Positions 6,051 to 15,104 of a stretch of DNA of 64,000 bases are shown here, piece by piece. Below the pieces are notes generated by a model that did not search any database, was not told the origin of the DNA, and was given only the letters and a program-made list of their open reading frames with translations. The position numbers and the translations under genes are program-made. The DNA is from Sulfuriferula sp047300855 (GTDB lineage: Bacteria; Pseudomonadota; Gammaproteobacteria; Burkholderiales; Sulfuriferulaceae), in the NCBI RefSeq assembly GCF_047300855.1, contig NZ_CP170197.1:1116001-1180000 (forward strand), read 5' to 3'. How positions within the stretch are numbered: the stretch's first letter is position 1; each line of letters opens with the position of its first letter.

Positions 6051-7421
6051 TTAAAATGCGACAGGGGGTGAGTCAGAATGAGACAGGGATGAGTGACTCA
6101 TCTCGTCCAGTTTCCTGCGCAAGGTAGAGCGACTGATGCCCAGAACACGCGCGGCCGCGACCTGATTGCCGTGATTTTCGGCTAATGTGTTCCGGATATG
6201 CTCGGCTTCTGCCTCGGCCAGGGTTTTGTTTTTTTCGACTATTCCTGGAGTATTCGGCCTCATCGTCAAGGCGATTTCGTGCGCATCAAGAACTGGCCCA
6301 CCGTAGAGAGCAAAACTGCGTTCCACAACATTTTTTAATTCCCGAATATTACCCGGCCAATCGTACTCGATCAGTTTTTGCCGGGCTGCCGGACTCAGAT
6401 TGAGATCGTGGCGCCCGAGTTGTTTACGCTCCATCTCCAGGAAATAATCAATCAGCGGCAGAATGTCTTCGCGTCTTTCCCGTAGCGGCGGGATATGGAT
6501 GGGAAGCACGTTCAGACGAAACAGCAAGTCGCGACGGAAACTTCCCTGGTTCGCCATTTCCTCCAGATCGCAGTTGGTTGCTGCGATGATGCGCACATCT
6601 ACCTTGATGGAGGTTTCGCTGCCGACCGGGCGCACCTCTCCTTCCTGCAGGGCGCGTAGCAGCTTGGCCTGCAGACGCGGGCTGACGTCGCCGATTTCAT
6701 CCAGAAAAAGCGTGCCGCCATGCGCTTGCTGGAACAGCCCTTTGCGGTTCGAAGTGGCGCTGGTAAACGAACCCTTAATGTGGCCGAACAGTTCGGAATC
6801 CAGCAATTCTTCAGGCAGCGTGCAGCAATTGATCGCGACAAAATGGCCGTGACTGCGGGCGCTCACGCTATGGATGACGTTTGCCAGAACTTCCTTGCCG
6901 GTACCTGTTTCCCCGGTGATCAACACCGGCAGGTCGCGATCCCGGATACGTTCGACAATTTTCCGAATCTCCGCCATGCGTGGACTGCGTGCAGTGATGT
7001 GGCCGAGTTTGTCGCGTCTGGACAATTCGCCGCGCAAACGGGTGACTTCCTCGTACAGAGATTTTTTTTCCAGTACTTTGTGTACCCGCAATAACAGCTC
7101 GTCCGGGTTAATGGGTTTGGTGAGGTAATCGTAAGCGCCCAGACGCATGGCTTCCACCGCGGTTTCGATGGAAGCATAGGCGGTCATCATGATGCTTTCC
7201 GCGGCGTAACCGGTGTCCTTCAGGTAGGTCAATAGCTCCAGACCGCTTTCCTCGCCAATGCGCAGGTCGGTGATCACCAGATCCACGATATGCTTGTCCA
7301 GGCAGGCTTTGGCCGCTGCCAGATTGCTTGCCTCCAGCGCCTGATGCTGGTCCGTCTTCAACAGCAGGCCGAGTGTTTTTCGGATGGAAAACTCATCGTC
7401 CACGATCAGGATAGTAGCCAT
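6051..7421 (-). CDS. NtrC-family sigma-54-dependent response regulator
   Basis: The 456-residue protein has a receiver domain (acidic D8/D9, phospho-acceptor D52 in VITDLR, K102 in TKP), a sigma-54 AAA+ domain (Walker A GETGTGKE at about 170-177, Walker B near GGTLFLDEIGD, arginine finger region RRDLLFRLNVLPI) and a C-terminal Fis-type helix-turn-helix (NQVAAARVLGISRSTLRRKL). The loop that touches sigma-54, normally GAFTGA, reads GSFTSA at about 217-222, a notable deviation. It starts two bases after the kinase stop, so kinase and regulator are coupled. Its probable target is the operon immediately downstream, whose promoter is of sigma-54 type. The stimulus is probably a sulfur compound, by context. 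Confidence 0.93.
   Translation of the reverse strand: MATILIVDDEFSIRKTLGLLLKTDQHQALEASNLAAAKACLDKHIVDLVITDLRIGEESGLELLTYLKDTGYAAESIMMTAYASIETAVEAMRLGAYDYLTKPINPDELLLRVHKVLEKKSLYEEVTRLRGELSRRDKLGHITARSPRMAEIRKIVERIRDRDLPVLITGETGTGKEVLANVIHSVSARSHGHFVAINCCTLPEELLDSELFGHIKGSFTSATSNRKGLFQQAHGGTLFLDEIGDVSPRLQAKLLRALQEGEVRPVGSETSIKVDVRIIAATNCDLEEMANQGSFRRDLLFRLNVLPIHIPPLRERREDILPLIDYFLEMERKQLGRHDLNLSPAARQKLIEYDWPGNIRELKNVVERSFALYGGPVLDAHEIALTMRPNTPGIVEKNKTLAEAEAEHIRNTLAENHGNQVAAARVLGISRSTLRRKLDEMSHSSLSHSDSPPVAF
6059..6102. promoter_or_regulatory. Candidate enhancer (upstream activating) site for the sigma-54 activator
   Basis: The 15-bp palindrome GATGAGTGACTCATC (6088-6102; 7-bp arms around one central base) lies about 140 bp upstream of the predicted transcription start, a usual distance for NtrC-type enhancer sites. 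A related half-site, GGGTGAGTCA, lies at 6065-6074, and both are preceded by GACAGGG. The sites are inside the 3' end of the activator gene. The role is inferred. Confidence 0.45.
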
Positions 7422-7423
7422 GA

Positions 7424-8884
7424 CTAGTGAATACCGTTTAATTGAAAACTGACTTCTGTTCCAACATGCTGTGTGCTTTTGATGCTCAACTGGGTGCCGT
7501 GCTGCACCAGAATGCGTTGCACGATAGCGAGCCCCAGGCCGGTACCACCCTTGCGGCTGGAGACGAAGGGCTTGATGATTTCTTTCTGGAAATCCGGTGC
7601 GATACCGCAGCCGGTATCCGCAATATGCACCATTATTTTTTCTCCTGCACGTCGCGTCATGACTGACAGCTCGCCACCTTCAGGCATGGATTGCAGTGCG
7701 TTAAGCATGAGATTCCATAATACCTGGCGCATCTGGTCGTGATCGAAAACGGCCATTTGGGCATCCGGTGCGCAATGAATGGCAACGCGAAGACGTTTGC
7801 CTGCCTGATGATCCTGGTACAACATGTTGGCGATTTCTTCGATGAGCACTTTCAGGTTGGCGCGGGTCAATTGTGACTCGCGCATTTTGGCAAACTCCAG
7901 GAAATCGCCGAGGATACGACTCAGACGCCCGGATTCATTGTTCAGGATGGAGATCACCTGGCTACGATCTTCCTGGTTCAGGGTGTCTCCGCCTAGCAAA
8001 TTAACTGAATTAATGATGGCGGATAGCGGATTGCGTATTTCGTGGGCAATCATCGCCGACATTTCACCCACGCAAGCGAGCCGTTCTGCCTGGTTACGCC
8101 GTTCGTGTTCCTGTGCGGCGTCTTCCGAGGCCTGTTTGAGCGAAGCCACCATGTGATTAAAGGCCGTAGCCAGCATGCCCACCTCATCTTGCGAGTTTGC
8201 AGGAACCCTTACGTCAAGGTTGCCCTGGCTGATTTTGCTCGCTGCCTCCATCATGTTGCGCAATCCGCGCGTAGTGACCAGAGAAAGAACCCATGCAGCA
8301 CCGCTGCCCACAATCAAGGCAGTGAGGATAAAAAACAAGCCATCGCGCCAGGTCTTGGCTAAGGCGGAATCCATACGAACAGTGGACAATCCTATCGTCA
8401 CGATTCCGATAGTCTGATCGGCTATGCGAATCCGCTCTTGCAGATCAAGTACGTGATCGCCTGCTGGCAGCGGGAAATGTTCAGATCGGGCAGCCAGCAA
8501 TGGCAAGACTTTGCCCAGGCGTTCCGGATAAGTCGTCCCCAGCACGCGTCCGCGCGAATCCAGTATTTCGCAATACACCACTTCGGGCTGGCTCTTGACC
8601 CGGTGAATGATTTCCGCAAGCGCACCCAGATCCTCTGTAAGCAGGGCATTGGTCGAAGCCACAGCGGTCAGGGCAACCAGCGAACGGCCGCGACTGTATA
8701 ACTCGGCCTGGATTTTATCCGACTGTTCCCGCACAGCGTCCGCAACGAATATGCCCATCAGTACTACATGCACCAATGCCACAGAGAGCATCAGGCGAAA
8801 ACGCAATGTATGGGTGAATCCAGCGTTTTTGTTAGCGGTTTTTGGTAACGGGATGGTCAGGTTGCCGGACTCGGGTTGGCTCAT
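7424..8884 (-). CDS. Membrane sensor histidine kinase (HAMP, HisKA, HATPase)
   Basis: The 486-residue kinase has a membrane helix at about 31-50, a periplasmic domain of 130 residues, a second helix at 183-204, a HAMP linker, and a HisKA domain with the phospho-acceptor H281 in AHEIRNPL. The ATPase domain shows the N box (NLMLNALQS), DTGCGI and GGTGLGLAIV. The periplasmic part contains the EILDSRGRVLGTTYP segment typical of dCache/PAS-like sensor folds. Its start overlaps the stop of the PhnD-like gene by four bases, so the two are coupled and the binding protein is a plausible co-sensor. Partner regulator is the next gene. Confidence 0.93.
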   Translation of the reverse strand: MSQPESGNLTIPLPKTANKNAGFTHTLRFRLMLSVALVHVVLMGIFVADAVREQSDKIQAELYSRGRSLVALTAVASTNALLTEDLGALAEIIHRVKSQPEVVYCEILDSRGRVLGTTYPERLGKVLPLLAARSEHFPLPAGDHVLDLQERIRIADQTIGIVTIGLSTVRMDSALAKTWRDGLFFILTALIVGSGAAWVLSLVTTRGLRNMMEAASKISQGNLDVRVPANSQDEVGMLATAFNHMVASLKQASEDAAQEHERRNQAERLACVGEMSAMIAHEIRNPLSAIINSVNLLGGDTLNQEDRSQVISILNNESGRLSRILGDFLEFAKMRESQLTRANLKVLIEEIANMLYQDHQAGKRLRVAIHCAPDAQMAVFDHDQMRQVLWNLMLNALQSMPEGGELSVMTRRAGEKIMVHIADTGCGIAPDFQKEIIKPFVSSRKGGTGLGLAIVQRILVQHGTQLSIKSTQHVGTEVSFQLNGIH

Positions 8885-9753
8885 TTACCCACCTTGGCAT
8901 ACTCGCTATCGTTCGTGAGCACGAAGCCTTGGGGCAGTTCCATGCCATTAAGAATCTGCCGGCCGGTGCTGGTGCTGCCCATATCCACCAAGACTTTGGC
9001 AACCGTTTTCATGTCGGCAGCCGGCATGTCGTCGCGTACGGCGATGGGCATCTGCGGTTCCGGCGGCGTCTCGGCGATAATCCGCAATGCTTGCTGAATA
9101 TGTTTCGGCATGGAACGCAGGGAAGGCTTCCAGGTGCCGGCAACATCCACCAGTCCGGAATACAGGGCCATTAGTACGGAGTCCTGGGAGCCGAAATATT
9201 TAACCTCGAAATCCCTGTCTACCGGGATGCCCAGGCTTTCCAAGTAGCGGCGTGTCATCACGGTCGCTGCGAAAGCACCAGGGTCGGGAAAACCCAGGCG
9301 CAATCCCGGTCGGAGCGGAGCGGCAAGTTTGGTGATATTGCTGTCGCGGCGTACCACCAGGATGCCGGTGAAGGGTTCTCCCGCAATTTTGGCAATAACG
9401 TGATAGCCGGATTTTTGCGCCTCGGCGCACAGCAAAGGATTGAGGTACACGATATCGTATTCCCGCTGTGCGACGCGCTGCATAAAAATCGAGAAGCTCG
9501 GCGCTGTGACAAATTGGACCGGGCGGTGCAGGCGATCTTCCAGCACCTTGGTCAGCGGCAAAAACATGGATGCGAGCTTGTTCGGGCTTTGCAGGGGCAG
9601 AACACCGAAGCGATAGGGAGGAAGATCGGAGGCGTGTGCCTGGGAAATGGGGAGAAACGGCAACCATGAACCCGCGAGCATCAAAAAGACTGCCGCGCAC
9701 GTGGCACGGGCTATCCGGCTGCGGGTTCCTGAGCAGAGCATGTGCCGTTCCAT
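8881..9753 (-). CDS. PhnD-like periplasmic binding protein, probable ligand sensor for the adjacent kinase
   Basis: The 290-residue product has a long signal peptide (cleavage after SQAHA at about residue 42) and a type 2 periplasmic binding fold with PhnD/SsuA-type landmarks: YRFGVLPLQSP, the block YDIVYLNPLL, and GFPDPGAFAATVMTRRYLE. No ABC permease or ATPase gene is nearby, so transport is unlikely. In the tetrathionate kinase TtrS a related domain is fused to the kinase; here it is a separate gene overlapping the kinase gene by ATGA, which suggests that it presents a ligand to the kinase. A ribosome-binding site AGGA precedes the ATG at 9753. Confidence 0.85.
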   Translation of the reverse strand: MERHMLCSGTRSRIARATCAAVFLMLAGSWLPFLPISQAHASDLPPYRFGVLPLQSPNKLASMFLPLTKVLEDRLHRPVQFVTAPSFSIFMQRVAQREYDIVYLNPLLCAEAQKSGYHVIAKIAGEPFTGILVVRRDSNITKLAAPLRPGLRLGFPDPGAFAATVMTRRYLESLGIPVDRDFEVKYFGSQDSVLMALYSGLVDVAGTWKPSLRSMPKHIQQALRIIAETPPEPQMPIAVRDDMPAADMKTVAKVLVDMGSTSTGRQILNGMELPQGFVLTNDSEYAKVGK

Positions 9754-9793
9754 AAGTCCTCGTATGGTAGCAGGCTCACTCCCTGCGCCTCAA

Positions 9794-9822
9794 ATATTAA
9801 GCGACGCGGTTTGTTCTGGAAA
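9794..9822 (-). promoter_or_regulatory. Possible sigma-70 promoter of the sensor-regulator operon
   Basis: On the minus strand TTTCCA (9822-9817) and TAATAT (9799-9794) are separated by 17 bases, upstream of the PhnD-like gene start at 9753. The -35 element is weak, so this is a tentative call based on spacing and position. Confidence 0.35.
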
Positions 9823-9828
9823 GGCAAT

Positions 9829-9885
9829 AAGGCAAAAGGCAAAATTCAAGACCTTTCCCTGGGCTTGATTTTTGCCTTTTGCCTT
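9829..9885. repeat. 22-bp inverted repeat (hairpin) containing repeated GGCAAAA
   Basis: The left arm (9829-9850) begins AAGGCAAAAGGCAAAA and ends TTCAAG; the right arm (9864-9885) is its inverted copy with one mismatch, around a 13-base loop. It begins ten bases after the stop of fpr in the direction of fpr transcription, so it could terminate or stabilise that message, although it lacks a U-run. The left arm shares the sequence AAAATTCAAG with the inverted repeat at 41310. Confidence 0.7.
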
Positions 9886-9894
9886 CCTGTTGTT

Positions 9895-10641
9895 TCAGGT
9901 GTGCTGAATGACGAAGGCGGCTTCCACGCTGAAATTGCCGATGCCACGGTGGTTGGTCATGGTCCAGCCGTTCTCGCGCAGATAGGCGGTCATCTGGTGG
10001 TTCATGTCGGGATTACCGCAGATCAATACCCGATCCAGCTCAGGATCGGCTTGGGGCAGATCGAGTTCCTTGAACAGTTCACCGGAGATGAATAAATCCG
10101 AGCAGCGATCGCTGTGTGCAAAAGGCTCGCGTGTCACGGTGGGTACATAGCGCAGTTTGTCTCCCGCACTGCTTTCCAGCTCATCACGATAGGCCAGTTC
10201 TGCCTCGTTGCGGACGGTGTGCACCAGAATGACTTTTTCGTAGGCAGCGTAAGTGGCCGGATCGCGGATCATGCTCATAAAGGGCGCCAGGCCGGTGCCG
10301 GTGGCCAGCAGATAGAGATTGCGCCCCGGTAACACATGCGCCAGCGTTAGCGAACCGGTAGTCTTGCTATTTACCCAGACCGTATCGCCCGGCTGAATAT
10401 TGACCAGACGGCTGGTCAGCGGGCCATCCGGAACATGGATACTGAGAAATTCCAGATGGTCGTCATCCTGGGTCGAGACTATGGAATAGGCACGGGCGAT
10501 GAGCTTGCCTTCCTGTTTAAGGCCGATGGTCACGAACTCGCCGTTGGCGAAGACAAAGTCGGCCGGACGGGTGAGTGTCAGGCTGAAGGTTCGATCCGAC
10601 CAGGGCCGTACTGCAGTGACTGTTTGCTCCGAATAAGGCAT
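9895..10641 (-). CDS. fpr: Ferredoxin/flavodoxin--NADP+ reductase
   Basis: The 248-residue protein matches the Fpr subfamily in length and motifs: RAYSIVS binds FAD, the segment LATGTGLAPFMSM is the NADP pyrophosphate site, CGNPDM lies in the nicotinamide region, and the C-terminal VEAAFVIQHT is typical of the subfamily I reductases in proteobacteria, which end in VEKAFV-like sequences. It is cytoplasmic and exchanges electrons between NADPH and ferredoxin or flavodoxin, often in oxidative stress defence or iron-sulfur repair. It stands alone between the methyltransferase gene and the sensor operon, and is followed by a strong hairpin. The ATG at 10641 is preceded by GGAGAG. Confidence 0.92.
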   Translation of the reverse strand: MPYSEQTVTAVRPWSDRTFSLTLTRPADFVFANGEFVTIGLKQEGKLIARAYSIVSTQDDDHLEFLSIHVPDGPLTSRLVNIQPGDTVWVNSKTTGSLTLAHVLPGRNLYLLATGTGLAPFMSMIRDPATYAAYEKVILVHTVRNEAELAYRDELESSAGDKLRYVPTVTREPFAHSDRCSDLFISGELFKELDLPQADPELDRVLICGNPDMNHQMTAYLRENGWTMTNHRGIGNFSVEAAFVIQHT

Positions 10642-10733
10642 TGAAACTCTCCAAAATTGCCGATCTGTAAGACATATAGACTGTCGTTTTTAACAGTGGT
10701 TCTTGCCGTTTTAATTTTACGACCTGCTGCACA

Positions 10734-11360
10734 TTATGGTTTTCGCCACACGCTCGCCAGCCAATGTTGCTCAGCCCGAGGCAAACCGCTGGGACGGTAA
10801 TAGTGGGTCAGCTCGATAAATCCGGCATCCGACATATGCCGCTGCCAGGTCTGCAGATCGTAATAGGCGCCGTAGCGCCCGCCGTTCCAGCCTTCCGTGT
10901 TATTGCCGCGCGGGTTTGAGCTAAACAGCACGCCGCGCGGTTTCAGCGTCGCGTGCAATTGTTTCAGCACCGCTGGCAGTTCCTGGCTGGGGATGTGGAA
11001 CAGCACGGCGTTGGCAAATACTCCATCGAAATGATGCTGCGGCAAATCCAGTTTCAGAAAATCCTGTTGCCATATTTCGCAGCCGCTATGCGCACGCGCC
11101 ATGTCAGCAAACTGCGCGGCGCCGTCCAGACCTACCGCGCGATGGCCCAGTTCGGCAAACACTTTGAGATCGCGCCCCGGGCCGCAGCCAAAATCCAATA
11201 TGGTAAAGGGGGATTCTCCATCCATGTATTGCAGGAGTGCCGCGATGTTCTGGCTCACATCATGATGACGGGTGCCTTCCCAAAAATCTTCGGAACGCTG
11301 GTTATAGTGCTGGAGCGTGAGCTCGGAGATTTTTTCCAGGTCCTGCGGGCTGAGTTTCAT
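10734..11360 (-). CDS. Class I SAM-dependent methyltransferase
   Basis: The product of 208 residues has the SAM-binding motif I as ILDFGCGPGRDLKVFAELG, motif II with GLDGA, and the post-II motif FDGVFANAVLFHIP. Sequence around HYNQRSEDFW at the N-terminus and the tail YRPSGLPRAEQHWLASVWRK are typical of a conserved small-molecule methyltransferase group seen in many proteobacteria, whose substrate is not settled. It is cytoplasmic, without membrane segments. It lies 43 bases downstream of murI on the same strand and may be cotranscribed with murI and queG. Confidence 0.8.
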   Translation of the reverse strand: MKLSPQDLEKISELTLQHYNQRSEDFWEGTRHHDVSQNIAALLQYMDGESPFTILDFGCGPGRDLKVFAELGHRAVGLDGAAQFADMARAHSGCEIWQQDFLKLDLPQHHFDGVFANAVLFHIPSQELPAVLKQLHATLKPRGVLFSSNPRGNNTEGWNGGRYGAYYDLQTWQRHMSDAGFIELTHYYRPSGLPRAEQHWLASVWRKP

Positions 11361-11403
11361 GTTGATTATGTCCGGATAGGCAGGCCAGCATCGCCGTCAA
11401 TCT

Positions 11404-12199
11404 TTACCATTTCACCACATGCACATGATTCAGCGAACGCCCCAAAAAGCGCTCGCCTATGGTCTGAAATTTGACCGGCACATCGGTTACGTAAAATTCA
11501 TAGTGTGGCGGAGCAGGATCGGTGTTGGCCAGGCCTTGTTCCGCCAATAATGCCGCGGTACGGGTGGCCATGGCTTCGGCGGAGTCCACCAGTTTCACGT
11601 CTTTGCCCATCACGTTCTGCAGTAGCGGCTTGAGCAGTGGATAGTGGGTGCAGCCCAGTACCAGCGTATCGATATGTTCCGCCAGCACCGGTTTGAGATA
11701 TTCCTGGGCGGTGAGGCGGGTGACTTCGTGATCGAGCCAGCCTTCTTCCACCAGCGGCACGAACAGCGGACACGCCTGGGAGTAGATGCGCGCGTCCGAC
11801 GCCATGGCCTGAATGGCGCGGGCGTAGGCATTGCTGTTGACGGTGGTGGGGGTGCCGATGACGCCGATCTGGCGCGTACGGGTGGCTTCCACCGCGGCGA
11901 CGGCACCGGCTTCGATCACATCCAGCACCGGCACCGGGGACAAGTCGCGCACTACCTGGGCGGCGACGGCGGCCATGGTGTTGCAGGCGATGATGAGTAC
12001 CTTGACCTGTTTTTCCAGCAAAAATTCGGCGATCTGGGTGGTGTAGTGGGCGATGGTTTCCACCGATTTGACGCCATAGGGCACGCGTGCGGTGTCGCCG
12101 AAGTAGACGATATTCTCGAACGGCAGGCGCTCCATCAGGGCGCGCACGACGGTAAGTCCGCCGATGCCGGAGTCGAATACGCCGATGGGTTGTTTGGGA

Positions 12200-12222
<23 letters not shown>
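11404..12222 (-). CDS. murI: Glutamate racemase
   Basis: This 272-residue cytoplasmic enzyme converts L- to D-glutamate for peptidoglycan. It shows the N-terminal signature IGVFDSGIGGLTV, the first catalytic Cys in IIACNTMAAVA and the second in VLGCTHYPLL, in the expected positions. Start is placed at 12222 (MSKSMQIDP), inside the end of queG, giving a 23-base overlap; a second ATG at 12210 is also possible and would still overlap. Frames reaching further upstream encode queG in another frame and are not part of this gene. Length is normal for the family. Confidence 0.93.
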
Positions 12223-13270
<1,048 letters not shown>

Positions 13271-13279
<9 letters not shown>

Positions 13280-13768
13280 CCTGCCGATGATACCCCGCCG
13301 CCGCTGACTCTTCACCTGCCCGACGAAGCTGCCACCCTTGCTTTGGGCGCAGACATGGCGCGAATACTGGCGCCTGGCCTGGTGTTTTATCTCAACGGCA
13401 ACCTGGGTGCGGGCAAAACCACGCTCGTACGCGGCATGCTGCGCGGGCTTGGATACGAGGGAAAAGTTAAGAGTCCGACCTATACTTTGGTTGAGCTTTA
13501 TGCTATTTCTAGGTTAAAGTTATATCACTTTGATTTATATCGCTTCGCCGATCCGCTAGAATGGGAAGAAGCGGGGTTCAGAGAATATTTCAATGCAGAC
13601 AGCATTTGCCTGGTCGAGTGGCCGGAAAAAGCCGGAAAGTGGCTCCCCAGGCCGGATGTGCGGGTGCTGTTGAGTATGCATGATAGTGGTAGAACGGCCG
13701 AACTGATGGCAGAAACGGAGGCGGGCAGGCAATGGCTAAATCAATTGCGAGACACAATACACCGATAA
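13271..13768 (+). CDS. tsaE: tRNA threonylcarbamoyladenosine biosynthesis ATPase TsaE
   Basis: The 165-residue protein has the TsaE Walker A motif GNLGAGKTTLVRG and the conserved KSPTYTLVE and HFDLYRFADPLEWEEAG blocks, then SICLVEWPEKAG. It provides the ATPase of the TsaBDE complex that makes t6A37 in tRNA. Its start lies within the divergent queG start region, so both promoters must lie inside the neighbouring coding sequences. The last 37 bases overlap the amidase gene, the usual tsaE-amiC arrangement. Confidence 0.93.
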
Positions 13769-15042
13769 CCAGCTGGACTTTGCTGGTGGCGCTGCTGTTT
13801 GCGCCGATGCTGAGCTGGGCAGCGAACGCGGTCGATGCAGTGCGCTATTGGCCATCCGCTGATTACAGCCGTCTCACGCTGGAATCGTCCGGGCCGATCA
13901 GCTACAAGATGTTCACGCTGAGCAATCCGGAACGCCTGGTGATCGACCTGGAAGGCGTGGAACCCTCGCCCGCATTGCATGATCTCGCGGGAAAAATTGG
14001 CGCTAACGATCCGTGGATTGCGGGCTTGCGCGCGGGGGTCAACCGTCCTGGTGTGATGCGTCTGGTACTGGATCTGCGCGGAGAGATTAAGCCGCGTGTA
14101 TTTAATCTCAAACCGGAAGGCGGGAATGGCAACCGGCTGGTGCTGGATGTTTACCCGGCCACGGCGAAAATTCCGGAAGCCGTTCCACAGGCAGCCATCA
14201 ATCCGCAGCCTGAGATCGCCTCGGATGGTGCGCCACAATCCGAACTCCCGGCTCAAGCCAGTGAGCCCCGCAAAGCAGAAAGATTAGTCAGCAAGCGCGG
14301 CAAGAAACCGCAATTCCAGATCACGCGACTGATTACGGTGATGATCGACCCCGGCCACGGTGGCATCGATCCCGGTGCACATGGCGCCAATGGCACCAAC
14401 GAAAAAGATGTCACGCTGGCCATCGCCAAACGCGTCCAGGCCAAGATCGACGCCATACCCAACATGCGTGCAGAACTTACGCGCAATGGCGACTATTTCA
14501 TTCCGCTGGGCGAGCGCGTCGACAAGGCGCGCCAAATCAATGCGGACCTGTTCGTTTCCATCCACGCCGACGCGTTTGTCAACCGGGATGCGCGCGGTTC
14601 CAGCGTGTTTACCCTGTCCGAGCATGGCGCCACCAGTGCCGCAGCGCGCTGGCTGGCGAAAAACGAAAACGATGCCGACCTGGTGGGCGGGGTGAACGTC
14701 GGGGTGAAAGATAAAAATCTGGCGCGAACCCTGATCGACCTGTCGCAAACCGCAACCAACGACGACAGTCGCCGTCTCGGGCGTGCAGTGCTGACCGAAC
14801 TCTCCGACATCAATCATCTGCATAGAGGCCGCGTCGAGCAGGCGGGTTTTGCCGTGCTCAAGGCCCCGGATATCCCGTCCATCCTGGTGGAAACCGCTTT
14901 CATTTCCAACCCGGAAGAAGAGCGGCGCCTGACTGACGACGCGTATCAGGACAAAATGGCAACGGCCATCGTTGATGGCATCAAGCGTTACTTTGCTACC
15001 AACCCGGCTACCATACGCGCCAAGCTGGCGGAGAATTCCTGA
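13732..15042 (+). CDS. amiC: N-acetylmuramoyl-L-alanine amidase with AMIN domain
   Basis: The product of 436 residues is exported by a signal peptide (hydrophobic LLVALLFAPMLSWA, about residues 18-31). An N-terminal AMIN domain (about 35-140) targets it to the septum. A proline- and alanine-rich linker follows, then an amidase_3 zinc domain from about residue 200 with VMIDPGHGGIDPG, the ligand Glu in NEKDV, SIHADA and the C-terminal VETAFISNPEEE. It cleaves peptide stems from peptidoglycan during daughter cell separation. The gene overlaps tsaE by 37 bases and is followed by mutL, a conserved order in betaproteobacteria. Confidence 0.92.
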   Translation: MAKSIARHNTPITSWTLLVALLFAPMLSWAANAVDAVRYWPSADYSRLTLESSGPISYKMFTLSNPERLVIDLEGVEPSPALHDLAGKIGANDPWIAGLRAGVNRPGVMRLVLDLRGEIKPRVFNLKPEGGNGNRLVLDVYPATAKIPEAVPQAAINPQPEIASDGAPQSELPAQASEPRKAERLVSKRGKKPQFQITRLITVMIDPGHGGIDPGAHGANGTNEKDVTLAIAKRVQAKIDAIPNMRAELTRNGDYFIPLGERVDKARQINADLFVSIHADAFVNRDARGSSVFTLSEHGATSAAARWLAKNENDADLVGGVNVGVKDKNLARTLIDLSQTATNDDSRRLGRAVLTELSDINHLHRGRVEQAGFAVLKAPDIPSILVETAFISNPEEERRLTDDAYQDKMATAIVDGIKRYFATNPATIRAKLAENS

Positions 15043-15104
15043 TTTTTCATACCCGGCCGGGTTGAGCGGCCGGGTATAATTGGGCATCAACTTCTGGATT
15101 GCCC

